Positions 30,039 through 37,955 of a stretch of 64,000 nt of DNA are shown piece by piece (position 1 is the first letter of the stretch; every line of letters starts with the position of its first letter). This DNA comes from Amnibacterium setariae (GTDB lineage: Bacteria; Actinomycetota; Actinomycetes; Actinomycetales; Microbacteriaceae). Under the pieces are notes generated by a model that made no database searches, was not told where the DNA came from, and saw only the letters and a list, made by a program, of their open reading frames with translations. Where the stretch lies: the NCBI RefSeq assembly GCF_003581425.1, contig NZ_QXTG01000001.1:496001-560000 (forward strand), written 5' to 3'. A program made the translations under genes and the position numbers.

Positions 30039-31102
30039 GCGCCGGCGGACCGCTCGTGCTCGGCATCGAGAGCTCCTGCGACGAGACGGGCGTCGGGATC
30101 GTCCGCGGCCGGGAGGTGCTCGCGAACGTCATCGCGTCGTCCGTCGACGAGCAGGCGCGCTACGGCGGCGTCGTGCCGGAGATCGCCGCCCGGGCCCACC
30201 TCGAGGCGATGCGGCCCACGCTCGAGCGGGCGCTCGAGACGGCCGGCGTGCGCATCGCCGACCTCGACGCGGTCGCGGTGACGGCCGGGCCCGGCCTGGC
30301 GGGCGCGCTGATGGTGGGGGTCGGCGCGGCGAAGGCGCTCGCGGTCACCGCGCGGAAGCCGCTCTACGGGGTCAACCACCTCGTCGGGCACGTGACCGCG
30401 GACCAGCTGCACGCGACCGGCGCGGAGCCGGTGCCCGTCGAGCTGCCGACCGTGGCGCTCCTCGTCTCCGGCGGGCACACGTCGCTGCTGCTCGTCCGCG
30501 ACCTCGTCGAGGACGTCGAGCTGCTGGGGGAGACGCTGGACGACGCGGCGGGGGAGGCCTTCGACAAGACCGCCCGGCTCCTCGGGCTGCCGTACCCCGG
30601 CGGCCCGTCGATCGACCGGGCCGCGCAGGACGGCGACCCGACGGCGATCCGGTTCCCCCGCGGCCTGACCGCACCGAAGGACCGGGAGCGGCACCGCTTC
30701 GACTTCTCCTTCTCCGGGCTGAAGACGGCCGTCGCGCGGCACGTCGAGCGCACCGAGGCGGACGGCGGTGCGCTCGCGGTCGCCGACGTCGCGGCGTCGT
30801 TCCGCGAGGCCGTGGTCGACGTGCTGGTGACGAAGGCCCTCGACGCGTGCGCGGCCACGGGCGTGCCGCGGCTCCTGCTCGGCGGCGGCGTCGTCGCCAA
30901 CCGCCGGCTGCGCGACGTCGCCACGACCCGCGCGGAGGCCGCCGGCGTCCGGCTCCGGATCCCGCCGTTCGACCTCTGCACCGACAACGGCGCCATGATC
31001 GCCGGCCTCGGCGCCCGCCTCGTGGAGGCCGGCGCGACCCCGAGCGGCGCCGGCTTCGGCGTCGACTCGACCCTCCCGGTCGGTCAGGTGCTCCTGTCCT
31101 GA
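30035..31102 (+). CDS. tsaD: tRNA N6-adenosine threonylcarbamoyltransferase
   Basis: 355 aa, GTG start overlapping rim[16 protein letters not shown] starts the actin-like fold; the metal histidines are H115 and H119 in [47 protein letters not shown] and [11 protein letters not shown] are conserved. It transfers threonylcarbamoyl to A37 of ANN-decoding tRNAs with TsaB and TsaE. It ends the tsaB-rimI-tsaD operon. Confidence 0.96.
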   Translation: MSAGGPLVLGIESSCDETGVGIVRGREVLANVIASSVDEQARYGGVVPEIAARAHLEAMRPTLERALETAGVRIADLDAVAVTAGPGLAGALMVGVGAAKALAVTARKPLYGVNHLVGHVTADQLHATGAEPVPVELPTVALLVSGGHTSLLLVRDLVEDVELLGETLDDAAGEAFDKTARLLGLPYPGGPSIDRAAQDGDPTAIRFPRGLTAPKDRERHRFDFSFSGLKTAVARHVERTEADGGALAVADVAASFREAVVDVLVTKALDACAATGVPRLLLGGGVVANRRLRDVATTRAEAAGVRLRIPPFDLCTDNGAMIAGLGARLVEAGATPSGAGFGVDSTLPVGQVLLS

Positions 31103-31171
31103 CGCGAGCGCGCGGCGATGCGACCCGGGAGGACGCGGACCAGGTCTTCCTGCCAGCCTCCTGAATGTCCG

Positions 31172-31201
31172 TTGACGGTCCGGTGCGAGCACTGGGAACA
31201 T
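31172..31201 (+). promoter_or_regulatory. Candidate promoter upstream of the DUF4190-like pair
   Basis: TTGACG (31172-31177) and, 18 bases later, GAACAT (31196-31201). The -35 is good and the -10 weak. It lies 28 bases before the ATG at 31229. Confidence 0.35.
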
Positions 31202-31228
31202 GTCGCGACCCTTCCCTGATGAGGAGCC

Positions 31229-31561
31229 ATGAGCGACTACCAGCCCACCCCGCCGCCGTCCACGCCGTACACCGGGGAGTCCCGCCCCGCCGGCACGACG
31301 CCGATCCTGAGCATCCTGTCGCTGATCGGCGGCATCCTCGGCATCCTCAGCTCGTTCTTCTGGATCGGCCTCCTGTTCGGCGCCGCGGGCGCCGTGCTCG
31401 GCTTCATCGCCCGCCGTAAGGAGCCGCAGGCGAAGGGCCTCTGGCTGACCGGCATCATCACCGGCATCATCGGCTTCGTGATCTCGCTCGTGATCATCAT
31501 CGGGACGATCGCGCTGTTCGCCTTCGCCGCCTCGCAGGGGTACAGCACCACCTCCCCCTGA
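31229..31561 (+). CDS. DUF4190-like small membrane protein
   Basis: 110 aa. A Pro/Thr-rich N-terminal tail (about 25 residues) is followed by two hydrophobic helices separated by the short polar turn RRKEPQAKGLW, the GLxLTGIITG layout of DUF4190 proteins. A GAGGAGC RBS lies just upstream. No known function. It is paired with a second gene of the same type 4 bases downstream. Confidence 0.8.
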   Translation: MSDYQPTPPPSTPYTGESRPAGTTPILSILSLIGGILGILSSFFWIGLLFGAAGAVLGFIARRKEPQAKGLWLTGIITGIIGFVISLVIIIGTIALFAFAASQGYSTTSP

Positions 31562-31565
31562 CGTC

Positions 31566-31859
31566 GTGGCGAACCAGTACGGGCCCGTCGCGACGCGGCC
31601 CTACAACCCACTCGCGATCATCGCGTTCGTGCTCGCGTTCCTCGTCCCGCCCGGCGGGATCGTGTGCGGGCACATCGCGCGGCGCCAGATCCGGTCGACC
31701 GGCGAGCAGGGCGACGGGCTCGCGCTCGCCGGTCTGATCCTCGGCTACGTGTTCACCGCCGGGTTCGTGCTGTTCTTCGTGATCTGGCTCCTGACCTTCC
31801 TCGCGATCTTCGCGGGGTTCGCCGGAGTCATGAGCCAGATCCCGAGCACCTCCGCCTGA
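31566..31859 (+). CDS. DUF4190-like small membrane protein (second of a pair)
   Basis: 97 aa, GTG start 4 bases after the previous gene. NPLAIIAFVLAFLVPPGGIVCGHIARRQIRSTGEQGDGLALAGLILGYVF is the classic DUF4190 pattern (helix, GHIARRQI loop, GxGLALAGLILGY helix). The two neighbours are distant paralogues, probably from an old duplication, and may act as a pair. Function unknown. Confidence 0.82.
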   Translation: MANQYGPVATRPYNPLAIIAFVLAFLVPPGGIVCGHIARRQIRSTGEQGDGLALAGLILGYVFTAGFVLFFVIWLLTFLAIFAGFAGVMSQIPSTSA

Positions 31860-31895
31860 CGGCCGCAGCCCGGCCGGTGCGACGAGTCGTCCCGG

Positions 31896-33077
31896 TCAGC
31901 GGCGGCACAGGAGCGCGACCCGGCGGTCCGCCGTCCGCGTCACGACGAGCACGGCCTCGCCGTCGCCGGACAGGCCGAGCTCCTTCCGGAACCGCGCGGG
32001 GTCCAGGTCGACGCCGCGCTTCTTGATCTCGAGGCGGCCGATGCCGCGCGCCCGCAGCTCCTTGCGGATCCGCTGCCGGTCGAACGGCAGCACCGCGTCG
32101 ACGGCGAAGGAGGTGAGGAACGGGGAGGCGGCCGGCCCGTCGCCCGAGAGGTAGGCGATGCCCGGCCCGACGGGGTGCGTGCCGGTCGTGCGGGCCACGT
32201 CGCCGAGCAGCCGAGCGCGGATCACCGCGCCGTCCGGCTCGTGCACGTGGTCGCCGAGCGGGCCCACCGGCTCGTCCTCGGCGTCCGCGGGGGCGGTCAG
32301 CTCGGCCGCGCCCACCGGGCCGAGGACGAGCGCCGCCCGGCGGACGCCGTCGCGCTGCAGGCCGCCTCGCCAGAGCGCGAGCTCGACCACGTCGCCGCGG
32401 TCGGAGACCCACTGCGCCTCCGCGTCCTCCGGGATCGCCTCCCGGTCGTGCGCGGGGGAGAGCTTGACCCCGGTCGGCCGGCGCGCCGCCACCTCGTCGG
32501 CGAAGGCGAGCGACGGGCTGTAGTCCGCCGCGGCGACGCGACGGGTGCCGTCGTGCCCGGCGGTCCGCCGCGCCGGGTCCAGCCAGACCGCGTCCACCCC
32601 GTCGAGGTCGACGGCCTCCGCGTCCTCGACGCGCACGGTCGCCTCGGGGAAGGGCGCCAGGTTGTACTGGGCGAGCACCGCGGTCACCTCGTCGCGCTCG
32701 ACCGCGAGCACGCGCAGCCCGAGCGCCGCCATCGCGAGCGCGTCGCCGCCGAGCCCGCAGCCCAGGTCCGCCACGAGCGCGGCCCCCGAGTCGCGGAACC
32801 GGGCGGCGTGGCGGGCGGCGGCCTCGAGCCGGGTCGCCTGCTCGAGCCCGGCCCGCGTGAACAGCATCCGGTCCGCGAACTCCCCGAACTTGGCCCGTGC
32901 GCGACGGCGGAGGGCGGCCTGCGTGAGGATCGCCGCGCTCTCCTCCGGGGAGAAGCCCTCCCGGCGCAGCGCCGTCGATCGCGCGAGCACGTCGGCGGGC
33001 GTCTCCGGCCGCGCCTCCGCGTCCACGGCCGTCAGGACCCGCGGGCTGAGGAGGGCCTCCAGCTCGCCGCGTTCCAC
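31896..33077 (-). CDS. SAM-dependent methyltransferase with C-terminal THUMP-like domain
   Basis: 393 aa from a GTG start at 33077. The SAM-binding motif is VADLGCGLGGDALAMAALGLRVLAVERD (around residue 100), and AVWLDPARR is a likely motif IV. The C-terminal region (RGIGRLEIKKRGVDLDPARFRKEL) matches the THUMP-like domain found in this actinobacterial family. RNA is the likely substrate by domain type, but no target is known. A TACGGT box 6 bases before the GTG suggests a leaderless mRNA. Its promoter backs onto the groES regulatory region. Confidence 0.82.
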   Translation of the reverse strand: MERGELEALLSPRVLTAVDAEARPETPADVLARSTALRREGFSPEESAAILTQAALRRRARAKFGEFADRMLFTRAGLEQATRLEAAARHAARFRDSGAALVADLGCGLGGDALAMAALGLRVLAVERDEVTAVLAQYNLAPFPEATVRVEDAEAVDLDGVDAVWLDPARRTAGHDGTRRVAAADYSPSLAFADEVAARRPTGVKLSPAHDREAIPEDAEAQWVSDRGDVVELALWRGGLQRDGVRRAALVLGPVGAAELTAPADAEDEPVGPLGDHVHEPDGAVIRARLLGDVARTTGTHPVGPGIAYLSGDGPAASPFLTSFAVDAVLPFDRQRIRKELRARGIGRLEIKKRGVDLDPARFRKELGLSGDGEAVLVVTRTADRRVALLCRR

Positions 33078-33083
33078 CCGTCC

Positions 33084-33089
33084 ACCGTA
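33084..33089 (-). promoter_or_regulatory. -10 box of the methyltransferase gene (leaderless)
   Basis: TACGGT on the minus strand ends 6 bases before the GTG at 33077. Confidence 0.5.
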
Positions 33090-33099
33090 GGGGCGACGG

Positions 33100-33130
33100 C
33101 GCTGGCACTCGCATTGCATGAGTGCCAGCG
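33100..33130 (+). promoter_or_regulatory. CIRCE element 1 (HrcA operator)
   Basis: CGCTGGCACTC and GAGTGCCAGCG are perfect 11-base arms around a 9-base spacer, matching the CIRCE layout (GCACTC-N9-GAGTGC core). The groES -35 box lies in its spacer, so HrcA binding would block transcription; HrcA is encoded elsewhere. Confidence 0.9.
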
Positions 33131-33142
33131 AATGCCTAGGGT
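33114..33142 (+). promoter_or_regulatory. groES promoter
   Basis: TTGCAT (33114-33119), 17-base spacer, TAGGGT (33137-33142). The -35 is inside CIRCE 1 and the start site falls at about the left edge of CIRCE 2. Confidence 0.75.
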
Positions 33143-33148
33143 TAGGGG

Positions 33149-33175
33149 CTGGCACTCGGCTGCGCAGGGTGCCAG
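33149..33175 (+). promoter_or_regulatory. CIRCE element 2 (HrcA operator)
   Basis: CTGGCACTC, nine bases, GGGTGCCAG: the same layout with one mismatch. It overlaps the expected transcription start region of groES. Confidence 0.85.
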
Positions 33176-33216
33176 AACCGAACGTGTAGAAGCACTCAGG
33201 AAAGCAGAGGTGGACC

Positions 33217-33513
33217 GTGCCGGTCTCCATCAAGCCGCTCGAGGATCGCATCGTGATCAGCCAGGTCGAGGCCGAGCAGACGACCGCGTCGGGTCTCGTG
33301 ATCCCCGACACCGCCAAGGAGAAGCCCCAGGAGGGCGAGGTCGTCGCCGTCGGACCGGGTCGCATCGACGACAACGGCAACCGCGTGCCGCTCGACGTCG
33401 CCGTCGGCGACCGCGTCATCTACTCGAAGTACGGCGGCACCGAGGTCAAGGTCCAGGGCGAGGACTACCTCGTCCTGTCGGCCCGCGACGTCCTCGCGGT
33501 CGTCACGCGCTGA
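33217..33513 (+). CDS. groS: Co-chaperonin GroES
   Basis: 98 aa with a GTG start ([48 protein letters not shown]). The mobile-loop region ([12 protein letters not shown]) that contacts GroEL is intact, and the end matches the family. Regulation by HrcA is strongly indicated by two CIRCE elements. groEL is not downstream: a terminator and a RarD-like gene follow, so groEL is encoded at another locus. Confidence 0.97.
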   Translation: MPVSIKPLEDRIVISQVEAEQTTASGLVIPDTAKEKPQEGEVVAVGPGRIDDNGNRVPLDVAVGDRVIYSKYGGTEVKVQGEDYLVLSARDVLAVVTR

Positions 33514-33529
33514 ACCGGCTCCCCGGATC

Positions 33530-33557
33530 GGGCCCCGCACCGCACGGTGCGGGGCCC
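33530..33557 (+). terminator. Terminator hairpin after groES
   Basis: GGGCCCCGCACC pairs perfectly with GGTGCGGGGCCC (12 bp, GCAC loop) 16 bases after the groES stop; TTCG follows. Confidence 0.75.
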
Positions 33558-33583
33558 TTCGCGTCTCCGCCGCCGGCGGGCAC

Positions 33584-33589
33584 TAGCGT
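33584..33589 (+). promoter_or_regulatory. -10 box of the RarD-like gene (leaderless)
   Basis: TAGCGT ends 6 bases before the GTG at 33596. Confidence 0.55.
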
Positions 33590-33595
33590 GCTGAA

Positions 33596-34525
33596 GTGAC
33601 GAACGAGAACCCGGCGCCGAGCCGCGCCGGCCTGCTGTTCGGCATCGGCGCCTACGGCCTCTGGGGCGCCATGCCGGTGTACTTCCTGCTGATGCGCCCG
33701 GCCGGTCCGTTCGAGATCGTCGGCTGGCGCATCGTCTTCTCGCTCGTGTTCTGCGCGCTGCTGCTCGCCGTCACCCGCGGCTTCGGGCGGTTCCGCGGCG
33801 TGCTGCGCGACCGCCGCGCCGTCGCGTCCTTCGCCCTCGCCGGCGCGCTCATCTGGGTGAACTGGACCGTCTACGTCGTCGCGTCCACGTCCGGCCGAGT
33901 CGTCGACGCCGCGCTCGGCTACTTCATCAACCCGATCGTCACGATCCTGCTCGGCGTCGTGGTCCTGCGGGAGCGGCTCCGGCCCCTGCAGTGGGTCGCC
34001 ATCGGCGTGAGCGCGCTCGCCGTCGTCGTGCTCGCGATCGAGACCGGGTCGCTGCCGTGGATCTCCCTCGCGCTCGCCGCCTCCTTCGGGCTCTACGGGC
34101 TCGTGAAGAAGCGCGTCGGCCGCATCGACGCGATCTCCGGGCTGACCCTCGAGACCGCGTGGCTCGCGCCCGTCGCCGTCGTGCAGCTCGTCGTCGTGGG
34201 CGCCGGTGCGGGTCTCGCGTGGGGCTCCGCCGGCTGGTTCCCGACCCTGATGCTCACGTCCGCCGGCATCGGCACGGCGGTGCCGCTGCTGTTCTTCGCG
34301 GCGTCGACCCGGCGCCTCCCGCTGTCCGTCGTCGGGTTCCTGCAGTACATAGCGCCGATCCTCCAGCTCGCGATCGGCGTCGGCGTGCTGCACGAGCCGA
34401 TGTCGACCGGGCGGTGGACCGGCTTCGTCCTCGTCTGGCTCGCGCTCGCGATCCTGGTGACGGAGTCGCTGCTCGTCGGCCGGACGCGCGCCGCCGCGCG
34501 ACCGGTGGGCGAACCGGCCGCCTGA
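33596..34525 (+). CDS. rarD: EamA-family transporter, RarD type
   Basis: 309 aa with about ten transmembrane helices. LLFGIGAYGLWGAMPVYFLLMRPAGPFEIVGWRIVFSLVFC and GYFINPIVTILLGVVVLRERLRPLQWVAIG are RarD-type signatures (drug/metabolite transporter superfamily), and SVVGFLQYIAPILQLAIGV is the second-half repeat. The E. coli name comes from a chloramphenicol-sensitivity annotation; the true substrate is not known. The GTG start follows a TAGCGT box by 6 bases, so the mRNA is probably leaderless. Confidence 0.88.
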   Translation: MTNENPAPSRAGLLFGIGAYGLWGAMPVYFLLMRPAGPFEIVGWRIVFSLVFCALLLAVTRGFGRFRGVLRDRRAVASFALAGALIWVNWTVYVVASTSGRVVDAALGYFINPIVTILLGVVVLRERLRPLQWVAIGVSALAVVVLAIETGSLPWISLALAASFGLYGLVKKRVGRIDAISGLTLETAWLAPVAVVQLVVVGAGAGLAWGSAGWFPTLMLTSAGIGTAVPLLFFAASTRRLPLSVVGFLQYIAPILQLAIGVGVLHEPMSTGRWTGFVLVWLALAILVTESLLVGRTRAAARPVGEPAA

Positions 34526-34611
34526 CCGCGGCCCGGCCCGCCGGAGGGTCACGGATTCACAACGAAATCCCATCTCGGGCCCTGCGAAACATGACCGGAA
34601 CGTGTCCGCCG

Positions 34612-34617
34612 TAGGTT
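34612..34617 (+). promoter_or_regulatory. Candidate -10 box for livK
   Basis: TAGGTT lies 64 bases before the livK start; ATGACC, 15 bases upstream of it, is a possible -35. Confidence 0.35.
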
Positions 34618-34681
34618 GCGGGTGTCCACCACGCGTCCGTGCGATGTGGACCTGCCCTGAACCGAAGAAGTTAGGACATCC

Positions 34682-35944
34682 ATGCCTGGAATCCGACGCG
34701 GACGCCGCGCGGCGCTGGCGATCGCCATGACCGCAGCGGCCGCGGTCGCGCTGACCGCCTGCTCCAACTCGCCGAGCAGCACCTCCAGCTCGTCCGGCCC
34801 CCTCGACCTGAAGATCGGCACGCTGCTCCCGCAGACCGGCACGCTCGCCGTGCTCGGCCCGCCCGAGATCGCGGGCGTCAGCCTCGCCATCGCCGACATC
34901 AACAAGGCGGACGCGGGCATCAAGGTCACCTCGGTCCAGAAGGACTCGGGCGACACCAGCACGAACATCGCCACCCAGTCGGTGACGTCGCTGCTGTCCT
35001 CCGGCGTGAGCGCCATCGTCGGCGCCGCGTCCTCGTCCGTCTCGCTCTCCGTGATCGACCAGATCACGAAGGCCAAGGTCGTGCAGTTCTCGCCGGCGAA
35101 CACCTCGCCGACGTTCACGACCTACAAGGACGACGGCTACTACTTCCGCGACGCCCCGTCGGACGTGCTGCAGGGCCGCGTGCTCGGCCAGGCCGTGCTG
35201 AAGGGCGGCGCGATCAACGTCGCGGTGCTCTACCAGAACGACTCCTACGGCCAGGGCCTCAACACGAACGTGAAGAGCGCGATCGAGGGCGGCGGCGGCA
35301 CCGTCGCCGCGGACGTCTCGTTCGACCCGAACGCGACGAACTTCTCGGCCGAGGTCTCGAAGGCGCTGTCGTCGAAGCCCGACGCCCTCGTCGTGATCTC
35401 CTTCGACCAGATCAAGTCGATCTCGCAGGAGATCGACAAGGCCGGCTACCCGTTCTCGAAGGTGTGGGGCGCTGACGGCAACTACGGCGTCATCACCCCC
35501 GACTTCAAGAACGTCGACATCGCCGGCGCCCAGTTCACGAACCCGGGTGTCGTCGCGACGGACGACTTCAAGAACCGCCTGCAGGCGCAGGTGAAGGCGG
35601 ACGGCCAGAAGGAGCTGAGCGTGTTCTCCTACGCGCCCGAGTCCTACGACGCCACCACCCTCATCGCCCTCGCGGCGCTCGTCGGCGGCAAGACCGACGG
35701 CACCACGATCCGCGACAACCTCGCGCAGGTCTCGTCGGGCGGCGAGAAGTGCAAGTCGTTCGAGGAGTGCGCGAAGCTCGTCAAGTCCGGCAAGAAGGAC
35801 ATCGACTACGACGGCGTCTCCGGCCCCGTCTCGCTCGACAAGAACGGCGACCCGTCGCAGGCGTACATCTCGATCTACAAGTACGCGAAGGGCAACACCA
35901 GCTCGGCCGTCGGCTCCGAGTTCGGCGACCTGACCAAGCAGTAG
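34682..35944 (+). CDS. livK: Branched-chain amino acid ABC transporter, substrate-binding lipoprotein
   Basis: 420 aa. The signal peptide ends in the lipobox LTAC with lipid-modified Cys27, followed by a Ser-rich linker. The periplasmic-binding fold type I / LivK family is shown by LKIGTLLPQTGTLAVLGPPEIAGVSLAIADINKAD, VGAASSSVSLSVIDQI, FSPANTSPTFTT and FRDAPSDVLQGRVLGQAV. It would capture Leu/Ile/Val or a similar amino acid outside the membrane and hand it to LivHM. Its partner genes are on the opposite strand downstream, beyond a lipoprotein gene and a repeat-rich gap, so livK is transcribed separately. Confidence 0.9.
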   Translation: MPGIRRGRRAALAIAMTAAAAVALTACSNSPSSTSSSSGPLDLKIGTLLPQTGTLAVLGPPEIAGVSLAIADINKADAGIKVTSVQKDSGDTSTNIATQSVTSLLSSGVSAIVGAASSSVSLSVIDQITKAKVVQFSPANTSPTFTTYKDDGYYFRDAPSDVLQGRVLGQAVLKGGAINVAVLYQNDSYGQGLNTNVKSAIEGGGGTVAADVSFDPNATNFSAEVSKALSSKPDALVVISFDQIKSISQEIDKAGYPFSKVWGADGNYGVITPDFKNVDIAGAQFTNPGVVATDDFKNRLQAQVKADGQKELSVFSYAPESYDATTLIALAALVGGKTDGTTIRDNLAQVSSGGEKCKSFEECAKLVKSGKKDIDYDGVSGPVSLDKNGDPSQAYISIYKYAKGNTSSAVGSEFGDLTKQ

Positions 35945-35959
35945 GTCTCACCACCGCGC

Positions 35960-35997
35960 GAGGGCGTGGGGTCGGCTCCGGCCGGCTCCACGCCCTC
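35960..35997 (+). terminator. Terminator hairpin after livK
   Basis: GAGGGCGTGG (35960-35969) pairs with CCACGCCCTC (35988-35997); the 18-base inner part can pair further. It starts 15 bases after the livK stop. Confidence 0.65.
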
Positions 35998-36016
35998 CGT
36001 CGTTCCCGGAGCACTT

Positions 36017-36168
36017 CAGCAGGACCCGAGCGATCCAGCAGGACCTGAGCGATCCGGCAGGACCCGAGCGATCCGGCAGGACCCGAGCGATCCGGCAGGA
36101 CCCAGCCGATCCAGCAGGACCTGAGCGATCCAGCAGGACCAGAGCACTGCAGCAGGACAGGAAGGCCG
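36017..36168 (+). repeat. Eight 19-bp tandem repeats, consensus CAGCAGGACCYGAGCGATC
   Basis: Units start at 36017, 36036, 36055, 36074, 36093, 36112, 36131 and 36150. The first six are nearly identical (CAGCAGG or CGGCAGG); the last two diverge in their right half. There are no spacers between units, unlike a CRISPR. Confidence 0.9.
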
Positions 36169-36182
36169 TTCCTGTCCTGCTG
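36150..36182. repeat. 14-bp perfect hairpin at the end of the array
   Basis: CAGCAGGACAGGAA, a GGCCG loop, then TTCCTGTCCTGCTG. The last array unit and an inverted copy form it. A second inverted copy, 36194-36211, is the complement of CCGAGCGATCCAGCAGGA from the array, so larger folds are possible. Confidence 0.8.
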
Positions 36183-36210
36183 GAGCTCGCAAGTCCTGCT
36201 GGATCGCTCG

Positions 36211-36244
36211 GCGCCGGGCCAGGAGGAGCGCCGGGCCAGCAGGA
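36211..36244 (+). repeat. Two 17-bp direct repeats
   Basis: GCGCCGGGCCAGGAGGA (36211-36227) and GCGCCGGGCCAGCAGGA (36228-36244), followed by a degenerate third copy. Confidence 0.75.
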
Positions 36245-36278
36245 GCGCCTGGGCACAGCGAGCGCCCGGGCAGGCCTG

Positions 36279-36346
36279 GAGCGCTTCAGCAGGCTCCGGA
36301 GGGCGCTCCTGGCCTGCTGGAGCCGCAGGAGCCTGCTGAGGCGCTC
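36279..36346. repeat. 19-bp inverted repeat, one mismatch
   Basis: 36279-36297 (GAGCGCTTCAGCAGGCTCC) pairs with 36328-36346 except for one position; the 30-base middle contains further short complementary words. It lies 20 bases beyond the minus-strand gene end and could terminate it. Confidence 0.75.
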
Positions 36347-36366
36347 CGCGCGCCCGGCCGCCCGGG

Positions 36367-37209
36367 TCAGTCGTTGCCGCAGGCGCGGACGACCCACGCG
36401 AGCACCGCGTCCTTCATCGCCTTCGGCGCCCGGACCGACACCGTGCCGCGGGTGCCGTCCGCGAGGCGCAGCTGCACCGGGAGCACCGTGCCGACCTTGT
36501 CCTCGGCGATCGCGTGCAGGTCGCACCGGGTCGGGACGGCGCGGAGCGTCAGCCGCCCCGAGGCCGTGAAGCGGCGGCCGACCGTCCACAGCTCGGCGCC
36601 GTCGGCGGGGGAGAGCAGCGGGGTCGGCAGCACCCGCTCGACGACCAGGCCCGCCGCCGCGTCGGCGCCAGCGCGGAGGTCCACGTCGACCTCCGTGGTC
36701 CTGCCGTCCGGCCGGAACCCCGCGAGGACGACCGAGGCGGTCCGCGCCGCGCGCTCGCCGAAGCAGTCGGCCGCGTGGAGCCCGGCGAGTGTCCCGTGCT
36801 CGTCCACGGCCCGGACGGCACGCGTCGTGCCGTCGGCGAGGCGCAGGAGGCCGCTGAGGCGCATCGCCGACCCGCAGGCGGCGGTCGTGAGCCGCGCCGG
36901 CAGGTCGACCGTGACGCCGGCGCCGATCTCGGCGGGGTCGTCGTCCGTCCAGCGCAGCGCAGGCGTGTAGCCGGACCCGCGCAGGGAGGCCGACCGCACC
37001 ACGATGCGCTGCCGCGACCCGTTCACGACCTCGAGCTGCACCTGGTGGGGCGCTATGTCGGACCGGTACTGCAGCACCCGGACGGAGACGCCGGGCAGCG
37101 CCGTCGGCACGGGCGGCACGGGCGGCGCGGCCGGGGCGGCGCACCCGGTGAGGGCGCACACGAGGAGGGCGGCGACCGCGGCGGCCGCCGCCCTCCTCGG
37201 CGTCGTCAC
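36367..37209 (-). CDS. Secreted lipoprotein of unknown function
   Basis: 280 aa with a GTG start overlapping the livF stop (GTGA). A signal peptide with lipobox LTGC gives Cys23, then a Pro-rich linker. The rest is predicted beta-rich, with internal similarity between two ~100-residue halves (each with VDLPARLTTAACGSAMRLSGLLRLADGTTRAVR-like or RLTLRAVPTRCDLHAIAEDKVGTVLPVQLRLADGTRGTV wording) and paired cysteines. No known domain is recognised. Being the last gene of the livHMGF operon, it may assist or simply share regulation with the transporter. Confidence 0.75.
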   Translation of the reverse strand: MTTPRRAAAAAVAALLVCALTGCAAPAAPPVPPVPTALPGVSVRVLQYRSDIAPHQVQLEVVNGSRQRIVVRSASLRGSGYTPALRWTDDDPAEIGAGVTVDLPARLTTAACGSAMRLSGLLRLADGTTRAVRAVDEHGTLAGLHAADCFGERAARTASVVLAGFRPDGRTTEVDVDLRAGADAAAGLVVERVLPTPLLSPADGAELWTVGRRFTASGRLTLRAVPTRCDLHAIAEDKVGTVLPVQLRLADGTRGTVSVRAPKAMKDAVLAWVVRACGND

Positions 37210-37955
37210 GACTTGCGCGCCGCCTCCTGGTCCGCGGCGAGGGTGCCGAGGTACAGCTCGATCACCTTCGGGTCGTTCATCAGCTCGCGGCCCCGGCCCG
37301 TGTAGGCGTCGCGGCCCTGGTCGAGCACGTAGCCGCGGTGGCAGATCTGCAGCGCCCGCCGCGCGTTCTGCTCGACGATCAGCACCGAGACGCCGGCCCG
37401 GTTCACGCGGGCGACGTTGAGGAACGTCTCGTCCTGGCGCACGGGGGAGAGGCCGGCGGAGGGCTCGTCGAGCAGCAGCACCGACGGGTCCATCATCAGC
37501 GCCCGCGACATCGCCACCATCTGCCGCTCGCCGCCGGAGAGCGACCCGGCGCGCTGCTTCAGCCGCTTCTTCATCTCCGGGAACAGCCCGAGCACCTCGT
37601 CGATGCGCTGGTCGTAGAGCTTCGGCCGCTGGAAGACGCCCATCTCCAGGTTCTCCTGGATGGTGAGGCTCGGGAACACGTTGTTCGTCTGCGGAACGAA
37701 CCCCACGCCCTTCGTCACGAGCTTGTCGGCGCCGAGGCCCGTGATGTCCTCTCCGCGGAGCGTGACGCTGCCGCTGCGGATGTTCACCTGGCCGAAGATC
37801 GCCTTCAGCAGCGTCGACTTGCCGGCGCCGTTCGGGCCGATGATGCCGACCAGCTCGCCCTTGCCGACCTCGACGGTGCAGCCGTTCAGGATGTTGATGC
37901 CCGGCAGGTAGCCCGCGTGCAGGGCATCCGTGCGCAGGACGATCTCGTCAGCCAT
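37206..37955 (-). CDS. livF: Branched-chain amino acid ABC transporter ATPase LivF
   Basis: 249 aa. Walker A GPNGAGKST (about residues 40-48), signature LSGGERQMVAMSRALM, Walker B LLLDEPSAGLSP, and a switch histidine replaced by Gln (IVEQNARRAL), which is typical for LivF. GFVPQTNNVFPSLTIQENLEMG is family wording. It powers uptake with LivG. It overlaps livG by 8 bases. Confidence 0.94.
   Translation of the reverse strand: MADEIVLRTDALHAGYLPGINILNGCTVEVGKGELVGIIGPNGAGKSTLLKAIFGQVNIRSGSVTLRGEDITGLGADKLVTKGVGFVPQTNNVFPSLTIQENLEMGVFQRPKLYDQRIDEVLGLFPEMKKRLKQRAGSLSGGERQMVAMSRALMMDPSVLLLDEPSAGLSPVRQDETFLNVARVNRAGVSVLIVEQNARRALQICHRGYVLDQGRDAYTGRGRELMNDPKVIELYLGTLAADQEAARKS

Larger units (their letters stand above)
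35945..36366. other. Convergent intergenic region filled with repeats
   Basis: 422 bases between livK (+) and a lipoprotein gene (-). After the livK terminator it consists of a 19-bp tandem array, inverted copies of the same words, a 17-bp direct repeat and a long imperfect hairpin, listed separately. CAGCAGGA or its complement TCCTGCTG recurs throughout. Open frames crossing it have no codon pattern like neighbouring genes, so it is treated as non-coding. Confidence 0.7.

Noticed and set aside
36017-36168. CRISPR array
   Set aside because: The 19-bp units are directly adjacent with no unique spacers, and no cas genes are near.
35948-37159. Minus-strand ORF running through the repeat field
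   Set aside because: It is out of frame with the lipoprotein gene and the repeat part encodes only repeated Ser/Arg/Leu words.
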